From NCBI GenBank assembly GCA_965658765.1, contig CBFHTO010000011.1:3882-67881 (forward strand): a stretch of 64,000 bases of DNA. Reading direction: 5' to 3'. Source of the stretch: Glaciecola sp965658765. GTDB lineage: Bacteria > Pseudomonadota > Gammaproteobacteria > Enterobacterales > Alteromonadaceae. This document shows positions 8,579 through 17,673 of this stretch, piece after piece. The position numbers and the translations under genes were made by a program. The notes beneath the pieces are model-generated. The model was not told where the DNA came from. It ran no database searches and saw only the letters and a list, made by a program, of their open reading frames with translations. Within the stretch, counting starts at the first letter, position 1. Each line of letters opens with the position of its first letter.

Positions 8579-10030
8579 TTAGCTGCGCCAAAACGTAGGT
8601 GAAAAGAGTACCAACAAAGAAAAAACTTCAAGCCGTCCAAATAACATAGCTACTACCAGTAACCACTTAGCTGAGTCAGACACTGCTGCGTAAGTACTCG
8701 CTACGGCTCCTAAACCTGGTCCGAGATTATTCAATGCAGCTGCCGTTGCGGAAAATGCCGAGATATTATCTAAACCCGAAGCGATTAAGCCAATCATGAT
8801 AAACACAAATACAATCGCGTAAGCCGCAAAAAAACCCCATACAGCTTCAACGACCCTGCTTGGCATTGCTCTTTCACCGAGCTTAACAGCATATACGGCT
8901 TTTGGGTGGATGAGTCGATCTACTTCCCTTTTGCCTTGAATGAACAGCAATAAAACACGTATGACTTTAAGCCCACCACCAGTCGAGCCCGCACAACCTC
9001 CAATAAAACTTGAAAATATAAGTAGTATTGGCAAAAAGGCGGGCCAGGCACTGAAATCGGTAGTCGCAAAACCTGCTGTTGTGCTGATGGAAACCGCTTG
9101 GATCATTGCTTGGTCAAGCGCAATGTCGGCGCTTTCGTACACTGAAAAATTAAGCAAGACCAAAAAGCAAACACTAATTAGGCCAAACTGTATTGTGAAA
9201 AACGCCTTACATTCAGGGTCTTTAAAGTAGTTTTTGATGTTTCTACCTGATGCAGCGGCGTAATGAAGCGAGAAATTCAAGGCCGCAACCCACAAAAATA
9301 CAACGCAAATAATGTTAATAGCAGGGCTATTGAAGTACCCCAAACTCGCGTCATAAGTCGAAAAACCACCAATCGCCACCGTAGAAAATGCGTGACAAAC
9401 CGCATCGAAGAAAGACATTCCTGCAAAGTAATAAGCTAAGCTGCAGAAAATCGTAAGGGACAAATAAATGTACCAAAGATGTTTTGCGGTGTCGGCAATG
9501 CGGGGAGTCATTTTTGAGTCTTTTACTGGACCAGGCGTTTCCGCACGGTATAGCTGCATGCCTCCCACCCCAAGGATAGGCAGAATTGCCACCGCTAATA
9601 CGATGATCCCCATACCGCCCAACCATTGAAGTTGCTGACGATAAAACTGTACCGCTTTAGGTAGAAATTCAATGCCCTCAATCACCGTTGCACCAGTCGT
9701 TGTAAGACCAGAAAAAGACTCAAAAATAGAGTCGGTAACACTCATTTGGGGCTGATCTAATAGGGCGAACGGAAGTGCACCGAAGGTCGCTAGTACAGTC
9801 CAAAACAACACCACAATAAGAAAACCTTCTTTGGCCCTAAGATCCGCTCGGTTATGCCTGTTGGGATACCAAAATGCTAAGCCGGTGATCAAACTTAACA
9901 CGAAAGCGAAAACGAAGGCCAAACCACCACCATCGCCATATAACAAAGAAACAAGCGCCGGAGGCAACATCGTTACACTAAATAAGGCAACGAGTAAGCC
10001 AAGTATTCTTATGATCGCGCGGTACTGCAC
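8579..10030 (-). CDS. trkH: Trk potassium uptake channel TrkH
   Basis: A 483-residue integral membrane protein of the KtrB/TrkH family. It has about ten hydrophobic segments and selectivity-filter-like repeats, for example SGLTTTGATV near residue 108, AIGGFSTY near 220, STTAGFATTD near 315 and a fourth around ALNNLGPGLG. The N-terminus MQYRAIIRILGLLV closely resembles E. coli TrkH. The start is GTG at 10030, with AAGGA upstream. It forms the K+ pore regulated by TrkA, encoded convergently 60 bases away. Confidence 0.95.
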   Translation of the reverse strand: MQYRAIIRILGLLVALFSVTMLPPALVSLLYGDGGGLAFVFAFVLSLITGLAFWYPNRHNRADLRAKEGFLIVVLFWTVLATFGALPFALLDQPQMSVTDSIFESFSGLTTTGATVIEGIEFLPKAVQFYRQQLQWLGGMGIIVLAVAILPILGVGGMQLYRAETPGPVKDSKMTPRIADTAKHLWYIYLSLTIFCSLAYYFAGMSFFDAVCHAFSTVAIGGFSTYDASLGYFNSPAINIICVVFLWVAALNFSLHYAAASGRNIKNYFKDPECKAFFTIQFGLISVCFLVLLNFSVYESADIALDQAMIQAVSISTTAGFATTDFSAWPAFLPILLIFSSFIGGCAGSTGGGLKVIRVLLLFIQGKREVDRLIHPKAVYAVKLGERAMPSRVVEAVWGFFAAYAIVFVFIMIGLIASGLDNISAFSATAAALNNLGPGLGAVASTYAAVSDSAKWLLVVAMLFGRLEVFSLLVLFSPTFWRS

Positions 10031-10338
10031 TTAGTTTATGTCCTTCACTTTTGAGTCTTCTGAACTTTGCGGTATGTTAATACGTTTGTACTTTTCATAG
10101 AGTGTAAAAGCATTTAACGCCGATTGCAGTAAATTTAAAAAAATAAGCACAAGCTATGACTAAAGTTTATAATGTTGAGCTTTTAAATATATCTCATTAA
10201 TCTGCAAAGGTTATTTGTTCAATATTATTTTTGGGCGCACATAAGCTGAAACTGTGACCTCTTTTTTCAAAATCATCAAGCAGCCGTAGTGTACTTATAT
10301 CTCTAAGAAAATTTGAATTACAACGCGGCTCAACAGGA
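10031..10338. other. Intergenic region trkH / homocysteine methyltransferase
   Basis: About 308 AT-rich bases between two divergent genes, so promoters for both are expected here. I see isolated TATAAT-like hexamers, for example near 10159, but no well-spaced -35 partner, no riboswitch-like fold and no open frame worth reporting. Confidence 0.5.
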
Positions 10339-11241
10339 GTGCAAGTTATTAAGATACTCGACGGAGGCATGGGTCAAGCCTTATTAAAAAAGACAAACCG
10401 AGAAATCAGTCCTATGTGGTCTGCAGACGTAATGTTACATGAGCCTGAATTAGTGCGCGATGTACATTTGGCATTTATCGAAGCTGGCGCAAAGGTCATC
10501 ACATTAAATACCTATACCGCCACACCTCCTCGATTAAAAAGAGAAAAACATCTACATGAATTAGAACGCCTCCACAAAAATGCGATTGAAGCCGCACAAA
10601 CCGCAATTCGCATGTCTGGTTTTTCAGATATCAAAATAGCAGGGTGCCTGCCACCTTTAGTTGCCAGTTATAAAGCTGCTGCGGCTTTGCCTTACGATGT
10701 GTCATATGACATCTACCAACAATTAGTTCACTTGCAAAAAGAAGCAAGCGACCTGTTCTTATGTGAAACTATGTCTTCAATCAGTGAAGCCTCTGCAGCG
10801 TGCAAGGCCGCGCAAGAAAGTAAGAAGCCAGTTTGGTTAGGCTTTACAGTGAAAGACGACAATTCACAAACGCTTCGAAGTGGAGAACCTTTGCAAGAGG
10901 CCCTGACCTCTCTTGCAAAACACAAACCCCAAGCCTTATTGCTTAATTGCAGTCAACCAGAAGCGATTAAAGCTTGTTGGCCTTTGATGCAAGAGTCACA
11001 ACGCATAAATAAAATGAGATTTGAGCTTGGCGCTTATGCCAATGGCTTTCATTCGGTTGAATCGCTATACCCAGGCGATACAGTCGAACATTTAGCGACG
11101 AGAAAAGACTTATCTCCCCGGAAATATGCGGATTTTTGCAAATATTGGGCGAAACATGGTGCAAGTATTATTGGGGGATGCTGTGAAATCGGGCCAGAGC
11201 ACATTGCCGAAATTTCGAAGACCTTTAAACAAGTTCGATAA
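10339..11241 (+). CDS. Homocysteine S-methyltransferase family protein (MmuM-like)
   Basis: A roughly 300-residue stand-alone homocysteine methyltransferase domain. It carries the zinc-binding cysteines expected of the family: one in LLLNCSQPE and a pair in GGCCEIGPEHI near the C-terminus. The N-terminal LDGGMGQ motif is also typical. Such enzymes move a methyl group from S-methylmethionine or SAM to homocysteine, giving methionine; the methyl donor cannot be told from sequence. The first in-frame start is GTG 10339, which overlaps the AGGAG element at 10335-10339; an ATT at 10348 would be ideally spaced. It is monocistronic. Confidence 0.88.
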   Translation: MQVIKILDGGMGQALLKKTNREISPMWSADVMLHEPELVRDVHLAFIEAGAKVITLNTYTATPPRLKREKHLHELERLHKNAIEAAQTAIRMSGFSDIKIAGCLPPLVASYKAAAALPYDVSYDIYQQLVHLQKEASDLFLCETMSSISEASAACKAAQESKKPVWLGFTVKDDNSQTLRSGEPLQEALTSLAKHKPQALLLNCSQPEAIKACWPLMQESQRINKMRFELGAYANGFHSVESLYPGDTVEHLATRKDLSPRKYADFCKYWAKHGASIIGGCCEIGPEHIAEISKTFKQVR

Positions 11242-11770
11242 AATAAATTTGTATTAAGTTCAACTCTTTAGATCAGGCGCCCTAAAAATCTTTATTTTTG
11301 GGCTTGGCATTGCTCAAAAATATGCTAATTTAAATGGAGTGAAGAGCGATTGTCTTCACTAAAGCATGCAAGCTATGTAGGTATAACGCTAAGAAGACAT
11401 ACAGCGATATCAACACCAAGCTAAGTGTTAAATTAGGTAAATAAAGCTTTCCAACTATTTGTTGTCTATTGAGGTATATTTAATAGTATTCGTCGATATA
11501 GCAACTGTGGTTCGCTACGGATCGAAGCAAGGTAAAGCGTAATAAAATAAAAAGAATCGGAAATTGCCGTCATTGCCAATATTGCAATAAGCAAAGTTTA
11601 TTCCAATCTTCAATTAACAAATGCTTTCTCTGAGACAGAAAAGGCACTTTTTGTGTGTTCGAAATTTAATATATTCACAAAGTTATCCACAGATAATAAA
11701 TCCGTTTTTTATTAAAATACTTATAAATAACAGTATTTTAGTATTCATATGAAATTTGAGTAGGGAATTT
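11242..11770. other. Long polA leader / intergenic region
   Basis: About 530 AT-rich bases without a convincing gene. It holds a hairpin with bulged arms at 11280-11304 (GCCC..AAAAAT paired with ATTTTTGGGC), a perfect 8-bp stem-loop at 11338-11360 (AGTGAAGA/TCTTCACT) and a DnaA-box match at 11683. The hairpins are not followed by T-runs, so they are poor terminators. The polA promoter presumably lies in the last 150 bases. An unannotated small RNA is possible but unsupported. Confidence 0.45.
11683..11691 (+). promoter_or_regulatory. DnaA box upstream of polA
   Basis: A perfect TTATCCACA, the strong R1/R4-type DnaA box, 79 bases before the polA start codon. DnaA has been reported to stimulate polA expression in E. 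coli, so a regulatory role is plausible. A single 9-mer can also occur by chance. Confidence 0.5.
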
Positions 11771-14590
11771 ATGCACAACAAAGACAACAAGCCATTGGTA
11801 CTCGTTGATGGATCTTCATATTTATTTAGAGCCTTCCACGGTATGCCCCCTCTCACCAACTCCAAAGGTAAAGATACAGGCGCTGTGTATGGCGTGGTTA
11901 ATATGCTTCGCTCTTTGATCAAAGATTACTCCCCAAGCCATATGGCTGTTGTGTTTGACGCAAAAGGCAAAACTTTTAGGGATGATATGTATGATAAATA
12001 CAAAGCCAATCGTCCGCCCATGCCTGATGAATTAAGAGACCAAATCAAACCCCTTCATGAGATTGTAAAGGCGATGGGCTTCCCTTTGATTGTCGAGCCT
12101 AATGTTGAAGCAGATGATGTCATCGGTACTCTTGCTACGCAGGCATCAAAGAAAGGAATACCTTGTGTGATAAGCACGGGAGATAAGGACATGGCGCAAT
12201 TGGTCGATGAGCACGTTACTCTTATCAATACGATGACACGCACCACCATGGATAGACAAGGTGTTGTTGAAAAATTTGGTGTGCCAGCAGAACTGATTAT
12301 CGATTACCTCGCCCTAAAAGGTGACAAAGTAGATAACATCCCTGGTGTTCCAGGTGTTGGAGATAAAAGCGCGGTAGCCTTGCTCAACGGCATAGGCGGT
12401 ATTGAAGAAATCTACGCTAATCTAGATAAAATTAAGGACTTAGACTTCAGAGGCGCCAAGACCATGGCAGCAAAAATGGAGCAATATAGAGAAGATGCTT
12501 TTCTTTCGTATAAATTGGCAACCATTGTACTTGACCTCGACTTGAAGCTAGAACTAGACGAGTTAGCAATAAAAGAAATGGACAAACCGGTTCTGCGAGA
12601 CATGTTTGCCGAACTTGAATTTAAGCGCTGGCTTAGCGAAGTGAGTGATGCAGAAACCTTAAGAGAAGTTGCCGATAACCTGAGTTCAAAAAGCAACACA
12701 AGCACTCAAAATTCGAGCGATAAGGCTGACGCAGCAGCAACCGACGCATCAACCCCCTCGCCACCGCTTATCGATTCAAGTAATTACGCTACAATATTAG
12801 AACCGTCAGATTTCGATAATTTGCTAACCCGCATTGAAAATAGCGATTATTATGCACTCGACACCGAGACCACCAGTTTGAATTATATGAATGCCGAACT
12901 AGTTGGTTTTTCATTCGCCTTTGCCGACGGTTATGCTTGCTATTTGCCATGCGCTCATGACTATGCCGGCGCACCGGAACAACTTGAGCTTTCTATGGTT
13001 TTAGATAAATTAAAACCGCTTTTAGAAGATTCCGAACCAAAAAAAATCGGTCAACACATCAAATATGATAAGAACGTTTTAGCCAATTACAATATTGAAT
13101 TAAAAGGTGTATTGGGCGACACCATGCTCGCATCTTACGTGCTTAATAGTACAGCTACCCGTCATGATATGGATAGCCTGTCATTGAAGTACCTTGGTCA
13201 CAAATCGATTAGCTTTGAAGAAATCGCTGGCAAGGGCGCTAAACAACTAACGTTTAATCAAATTGAACTTGAGCAAGCTGCACAGTACGCAGCAGAAGAC
13301 GCTGATATTACTCTAAAGCTATATCACTCTTTACGAGAATTATTACAGCAACAAGATGGATTAGAACCACTATTGACAGACATAGAAGTGCCATTGTCCT
13401 CAGTATTATCGAAAATGGAACAAATAGGCGTCCAAATCGACTCTCAGCAACTTGCACAGCAAAGTCAAACCTTGTCTCAGCGCATTTTAGAATTAGAGTC
13501 TAAAGTACATGAACTAGCAGGAGAGAGCTTTAACCTAGGTTCAACCAAACAGCTTCAACATATCCTGTTTGAAAAATTAGAACTACCAATAAAAAAGAAA
13601 ACACCTAAAGGTGCACCTTCCACCTCAGAGGAGGTATTACAAGACTTGGCCTTGGAGTTTGAGTTGCCTGCACTTATTATGCAGTACCGGGGCTTGACCA
13701 AACTCAAAAACACCTACACTGAGAAACTCCCGAAGATGATCAATCATCGTACACAGCGAGTTCATACTTCTTATCATCAAGCGAATACAGCCACAGGGCG
13801 TTTGTCTTCAAGCGATCCTAATTTGCAGAATATCCCAATAAGGACAAGCGAAGGCAGGCAAGTACGTCAAGCTTTTGTTGCAGACGATGGTTATAAAATT
13901 GTGGCTGCCGACTACTCTCAAATTGAACTAAGAATTATGGCTCACTTGAGCCAAGATGAAGGCTTAACCAAGGCTTTTGCTAACAACCTAGATGTGCATA
14001 AGGCGACGGCCGCCGAAGTTTTTGGCGTCGAACTAGATGAAGTAAACAGTGACCAACGCCGAAGTGCAAAAGCAATAAATTTCGGTTTGATTTACGGCAT
14101 GTCTGCATTTGGATTAGCCAAACAATTGAATATCCCACGTCACGAAGCTCAAACCTATATGGACAAATATTTCGAGCGCTATCCTGGCGTACTTCGCTAC
14201 ATGGAGTCGACTCGTGCAGCAACGAAGGACTTAGGTTACGTTTCAACAGTGTTCGGTCGACGCTTATATCTGCCAGATATTAATGCCAGTAATGGAGCAC
14301 GTAGAGCGGGCGCTGAGCGAGCAGCAATCAACGCACCAATGCAAGGTACAGCGGCTGATATCATCAAAAAAGCAATGATTGCAGTGCACAATTGGATTGA
14401 AAGTTTGGCAGAGCCAAGAGGCATTAATATGGTAATGCAGGTACACGATGAACTGGTGTTTGAAATCAAAGAAGAATACTTAGAACAATATTGTCAGAAA
14501 ATTGCCGAGTTGATGGAAAATTGTGTCTCTTTGAAAGTGCCCTTAGTAGTAGACCTTGGACGAGGAGATAATTGGGACGAAGCGCATTAA
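11771..14590 (+). CDS. polA: DNA polymerase I
   Basis: A 939-residue three-domain polymerase. Residues 1 to about 290 are the 5'-3' exonuclease (LVDGSSYLFRAFHG, VEADDVIGTLA, ISTGDKDMAQLV). About 340-540 is the 3'-5' proofreading domain, with the active DxE intact in LDTETTSLN. The rest is the polymerase domain, with DPNLQNIPIR, VAADYSQIELRIMAHLS, INFGLIYGMSAFGL and MQVHDELVFEI. It fills gaps, removes RNA primers and repairs DNA. I start it at ATG 11771 after AGGGA; an in-frame TTG at 11756 lacks a ribosome site. It is followed by a candidate small RNA and engB. Confidence 0.97.
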   Translation: MHNKDNKPLVLVDGSSYLFRAFHGMPPLTNSKGKDTGAVYGVVNMLRSLIKDYSPSHMAVVFDAKGKTFRDDMYDKYKANRPPMPDELRDQIKPLHEIVKAMGFPLIVEPNVEADDVIGTLATQASKKGIPCVISTGDKDMAQLVDEHVTLINTMTRTTMDRQGVVEKFGVPAELIIDYLALKGDKVDNIPGVPGVGDKSAVALLNGIGGIEEIYANLDKIKDLDFRGAKTMAAKMEQYREDAFLSYKLATIVLDLDLKLELDELAIKEMDKPVLRDMFAELEFKRWLSEVSDAETLREVADNLSSKSNTSTQNSSDKADAAATDASTPSPPLIDSSNYATILEPSDFDNLLTRIENSDYYALDTETTSLNYMNAELVGFSFAFADGYACYLPCAHDYAGAPEQLELSMVLDKLKPLLEDSEPKKIGQHIKYDKNVLANYNIELKGVLGDTMLASYVLNSTATRHDMDSLSLKYLGHKSISFEEIAGKGAKQLTFNQIELEQAAQYAAEDADITLKLYHSLRELLQQQDGLEPLLTDIEVPLSSVLSKMEQIGVQIDSQQLAQQSQTLSQRILELESKVHELAGESFNLGSTKQLQHILFEKLELPIKKKTPKGAPSTSEEVLQDLALEFELPALIMQYRGLTKLKNTYTEKLPKMINHRTQRVHTSYHQANTATGRLSSSDPNLQNIPIRTSEGRQVRQAFVADDGYKIVAADYSQIELRIMAHLSQDEGLTKAFANNLDVHKATAAEVFGVELDEVNSDQRRSAKAINFGLIYGMSAFGLAKQLNIPRHEAQTYMDKYFERYPGVLRYMESTRAATKDLGYVSTVFGRRLYLPDINASNGARRAGAERAAINAPMQGTAADIIKKAMIAVHNWIESLAEPRGINMVMQVHDELVFEIKEEYLEQYCQKIAELMENCVSLKVPLVVDLGRGDNWDEAH

Positions 14591-14609
14591 AAAAGATTTT
14601 AATTTTTTT

Positions 14610-14702
14610 GAACTAAGTAAGATCTCAATGCTCTTACTTTTGAATGTGTTGTTCTCCCTGTGTGAAATTGGCCCTGATTATTTTTAATCAGGGCTTTTTT
14701 AA
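14610..14702 (+). ncRNA. Candidate small RNA between polA and engB (possible Spot 42)
   Basis: This interval has the build of a Hfq-type sRNA: a perfect 8-bp hairpin (AAGTAAGA at 14615-14622 paired with TCTTACTT at 14632-14639), a 31-base unpaired pyrimidine-rich linker, then an intrinsic terminator at 14671-14702. In E. coli the CRP-repressed regulator Spot 42 (spf) lies at exactly this locus, polA-spf-engB, in the same direction. A short GTAAGAT match near the 5' end also recalls Spot 42, but overall similarity is weak by eye. It may instead be only the polA 3' untranslated region. Confidence 0.4.
14671..14702 (+). terminator. Rho-independent terminator after polA
   Basis: GCCCTGATTA, a short T loop, AATCAGGGC and then a six-T run. 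The run follows the stem only on the plus strand, so it serves polA or the candidate small RNA rather than engB. Confidence 0.88.
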
Positions 14703-14715
14703 TTACGTAAAATGT

Positions 14716-15336
14716 TTAGTCGCCCACGCTAACATCGTCTTCTTTTACGTCTAACCACTTTTTTAGCTTGTTCTCAGTCTCGAGTACCCCGATCCCTTTT
14801 AGAGAAGAGAAAGCATGAACTTCGACGTCGCCATTAAATGCAATGCTTGCTTCCCTTACCATCAATAATTGAGATTTTCGCTTCCCTGTTTTTAATTTGT
14901 CTGCTTTGGTTAATAAAATTAATACCGGTAAGTTTGCGCTAACGGCCCAAAATACCAAATCCTGATCCAAATCTTTAAGTGGATGTCGGATGTCCATAAG
15001 AATAACAATCCCTTTGAGGCAATCTCTTTTCTGCAAATACTCACCTAGAGATTTTTGCCACTTTTGCTTCATTTTGATCGGAACTTTCGCAAATCCATAC
15101 CCAGGTAAGTCTACTAGGCGTCTTTGCTCATCTAATTCAAATAGATTAATAAGTTGAGTACGACCGGGGGTTTTACTCGTTCTAGCTAGGTTGTTTTGAC
15201 GAGTAATTCGGTTTAATGCACTCGATTTTCCTGCATTAGATCGCCCAGCAAAGGCGACCTCTCCGCCCTCAAATGGCTCTAAGTGAGAAATATCAGGGGC
15301 ACTTGTCAAAAACTTTGCTTTTGTAAAATAAGACAT
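14716..15336 (-). CDS. engB: Ribosome biogenesis GTPase EngB (YihA/YsxC)
   Basis: A 206-residue TRAFAC-class GTPase. The P-loop GRSNAGKSS is at 31-39, the G3 motif DLPG at 76-79 and the G4 motif TKAD at 143-146. EngB assists late assembly of the large ribosomal subunit and is usually essential. The length is typical (about 200). It faces polA tail-to-tail and is divergent from the cytochrome c4 gene across 170 bases. Confidence 0.96.
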   Translation of the reverse strand: MSYFTKAKFLTSAPDISHLEPFEGGEVAFAGRSNAGKSSALNRITRQNNLARTSKTPGRTQLINLFELDEQRRLVDLPGYGFAKVPIKMKQKWQKSLGEYLQKRDCLKGIVILMDIRHPLKDLDQDLVFWAVSANLPVLILLTKADKLKTGKRKSQLLMVREASIAFNGDVEVHAFSSLKGIGVLETENKLKKWLDVKEDDVSVGD

Positions 15337-15506
15337 AACAACGTTGTGTAAATAAATTCAGTAGTGAAGTTTACACCTAAATTGCCATTTAATTCGATGT
15401 AAATCCATAGTATTAACAACGAAATGTTTTTTTAAAAGATTAATTGTGTAAAATACCGCACAATCACAATTGGTGATCAGTAAACCTCATTTTCAGAGAG
15501 CGTAAT

Positions 15507-16130
15507 ATGAAAAAATATTGTTTGCTTTTAGCATTATTCCTTGGATTCTCTGCAGTATCTCACGCGAAAGGCGATGCAGAAGCAGGAAAAGCCAAATCCT
15601 TAACTTGTGCAGCGTGTCATGGCACAGATGGTAACAGTGCGATAGATATGAACCCTAAACTTGCAGGGCAACACTCTGGATATTTAGTCAAACAGCTTAA
15701 AGAGTTTAAATTAGCTGGACAAACAGGTGGCAAAGAAGGCCGAAATAATGCAGTAATGAACGGTATGGCTATGCCTTTGAGTGAACAAGACATTTACGAT
15801 TTGGCAGCTTACTTTTCTTCACAAGAAATTAAATTAGGTGAAACACCTGAAGATGTTATTGCGCAAGGCGAAGCATTGTATCGCGGTGGAGACTCAGATC
15901 GAGGTATTACAGCTTGCGCGGCTTGTCATGGACCCGATGGAAAAGGCATGAATCTAGCTGGTTTCCCGGTAATTGGTGGACAACACGCAAATTACACGAA
16001 ATCACAGCTAGAAATGTTTCGCTCAGGTAAGCGTAACAATGACTTAAATGGCATGATGCGCGGTATTGCATCAAAGCTGAGCGATGAAGATATAAGAATT
16101 CTTTCCCTATATTTGGGCGGCTTACACTAA
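15507..16130 (+). CDS. Cytochrome c4, periplasmic dihaem
   Basis: A 207-residue protein with a signal peptide (about residues 1-20, ending SHA) and two class I cytochrome c domains. Haem attachment motifs CAACH are at 34-38 and 137-141; candidate axial Met ligands lie in NGMAMPLSE and NGMMRGIAS. Cytochrome c4 carries electrons to terminal oxidases or nitrate/nitrite-linked reductases in the periplasm. AGAGAG lies just upstream of the ATG. It is divergent from engB, a common neighbourhood in this group. Confidence 0.94.
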   Translation: MKKYCLLLALFLGFSAVSHAKGDAEAGKAKSLTCAACHGTDGNSAIDMNPKLAGQHSGYLVKQLKEFKLAGQTGGKEGRNNAVMNGMAMPLSEQDIYDLAAYFSSQEIKLGETPEDVIAQGEALYRGGDSDRGITACAACHGPDGKGMNLAGFPVIGGQHANYTKSQLEMFRSGKRNNDLNGMMRGIASKLSDEDIRILSLYLGGLH

Positions 16131-16319
16131 AGCCAACTAATATAAACATCGTGTAAAAAACTTGTTAATTTTGTTGTAATTTATATTTTTTTAAGTATTA
16201 TCTACACAACTTTCTTACAAAGCTTGCTAAATTCAAGTTTTGTGAGTAGTATTATTGATAATAAGAAAGTGTAATGGATGACAAAAAACAAGTTCGCTAG
16301 TAACGTTAAAACCAATAAT

Positions 16320-16426
16320 AAGGGTCACTAGTAAACGAACAAGCGCGCATGATGTGCATAACGGGAGAGGTGTCAATAGACACTGATAATTCAAGGTGAT
16401 AGCTCAGGCTATCACCTTTTTTCTTT
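16320..16426 (+). ncRNA. Candidate small RNA upstream of yihI
   Basis: The segment contains a perfect GTGTC-AATA-GACAC hairpin (16370-16383) followed by the terminator hairpin and T-run at 16393-16426. The 5' end is a guess. No known family is recognised; the alternative is a long untranslated 3' tail of the cytochrome transcript. Confidence 0.25.
16393..16426 (+). terminator. Rho-independent terminator
   Basis: AGGTGATAGC, loop TCAG, GCTATCACCT, then TTTTCTTTT. The 10-bp perfect stem and the T-run fit a plus-strand terminator. Confidence 0.9.
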
Positions 16427-16562
16427 TCTAGCTTCCTCAAAATTCCGAAACAACGAATTCCGCTTATTAAGGTTTATATCTAACTGTCTTAACGATAACA
16501 TGGCCTTGGTAAACATTACTAATGACCCTATATTCTGCGCGTTTGAGCGCAATGGAACTAAC

Positions 16563-17075
16563 ATGGCAAAATCGAAAAAAACACGAAAAGTAGGACAAAT
16601 TGGCATTCCGAAGTCAAAAGACCGTAAAGTAAGTAAAATTACTAAACAACCCAAAACAAAAAAAGGGAAAGTTGCAGGAAATCGTCAAAATCCTGAAAGA
16701 GAAATAAATAAGAGAGGTGCCAATACTGGACCTACAAATCCGAAGGTAGGAAGCAAAACAAAAATTGATTTGAGTAAGTATGAAAATACTGGTCAGGCAG
16801 CAGAAAATAACCATTCAAAAGTCTCTAAAAAACAATTGTACAAAGCTGAGTTACATTCCATTGAAAACGACAAAAAATTAGACGCGCTGCTGGACAAACA
16901 AGAACAAGGCGAACTCAATAAAAGCGACGCTGCTTACGTTAAACAAAAATCTGAACGTTATGCGTTTTTGTGCAAAATGTTAGGCATCGAAGAAGACATT
17001 GACACAGAAGATACATCAAATGATGATCCTTATGCGCAGTTAGATGCAATTAATCTTAACGACTACAAAGACTAA
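16563..17075 (+). CDS. yihI: YihI family, GTPase-activating protein for Der
   Basis: A 170-residue highly charged protein. The basic N-terminus (MAKSKKTRKVGQIGIPKSKD) and the acidic C-terminus match YihI, which activates the GTPase of Der and so modulates ribosome assembly. I start it at ATG 16563, residue 22 of the longer frame from 16500, since this gives the family MAKSKK start and GGAAC lies upstream. Its neighbourhood with engB and a DUF2489 gene fits the engB-yihI region of other gammaproteobacteria. Confidence 0.85.
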   Translation: MAKSKKTRKVGQIGIPKSKDRKVSKITKQPKTKKGKVAGNRQNPEREINKRGANTGPTNPKVGSKTKIDLSKYENTGQAAENNHSKVSKKQLYKAELHSIENDKKLDALLDKQEQGELNKSDAAYVKQKSERYAFLCKMLGIEEDIDTEDTSNDDPYAQLDAINLNDYKD

Positions 17076-17087
17076 TTAATATTGTTT

Positions 17088-17543
17088 ATGGAATTCACAC
17101 ACATCCTAATCTTCACCCTAGCTGCGATCATTATCGTTGCACTTGGAACGTATGCTGGTCGACTTTTGTTTCTATTAAAAGCGCAAAAACAACGCCACGA
17201 AGCAGCTAAAACCAAACGCATTAAAAACATTGAATCTTCGGTTCAAACTATCGCGTTTGCAATGCTTCAGCAACAATGTGATTTATCTGAAGGCGTGATT
17301 CGAATTTGTCGAATGTTGGAAGGCGTTCCACTTGATCCTATACCTGATTACAAAGCTAGGTATCCAGCAACGTTCGAATTATTCGAAAAGGTGAAAAACT
17401 ACCCTACCCACGATGAGCGAGCACGCCTGCCAAAAAAAGAAAGACGTGAGCAAGACAAGGAGCGTGGTGAATTTGAGTCTGAACTTGAAAGTAAAATATT
17501 AAAAGAATCCGAATCTTTAAAAGGATTTTGCGTTTCTTCATAA
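17088..17543 (+). CDS. DUF2489 membrane-anchored protein
   Basis: A 151-residue protein with one N-terminal membrane segment (about residues 5-28, LIFTLAAIIIVALGTYAG) and a charged cytoplasmic-looking remainder ending in a Lys/Glu-rich helix. It matches my memory of the DUF2489 family, which has no known function and is often encoded beside yihI. The frame opens with TTG at 17082; ATG at 17088 is the more likely start. It lies 12 bases after yihI, so the two are probably co-transcribed. Confidence 0.72.
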   Translation: MEFTHILIFTLAAIIIVALGTYAGRLLFLLKAQKQRHEAAKTKRIKNIESSVQTIAFAMLQQQCDLSEGVIRICRMLEGVPLDPIPDYKARYPATFELFEKVKNYPTHDERARLPKKERREQDKERGEFESELESKILKESESLKGFCVSS

Positions 17544-17673
17544 ATAATCCATAAAGCGGTCGACTGGTAAGTTAAAATTGCTGTTTTCATGTGATTGAAG
17601 TGCGATCCGCCTTACCAATTTTTATCACATCAATGTATACTTATGCCTTTATAATGAGCAACGAAAGGTATTT

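Larger units (their letters stand above)
16131..16562. other. Intergenic region cytochrome c4 / yihI
   Basis: About 430 AT-rich bases with no long frame. The final third carries a row of hairpins ending in a strong terminator at 16393-16426 on the plus strand. The first 120 bases would be the cytochrome 3' region. The terminator is 260 bases from the cytochrome stop codon, which leaves room for a separate small transcript. Confidence 0.5.

Noticed and set aside
16361..16383. ACGGGAGAG resembling the start of a glycine riboswitch
   Set aside because: None of the downstream conserved aptamer elements follow; a terminator hairpin comes instead, and the next gene is unrelated to glycine.
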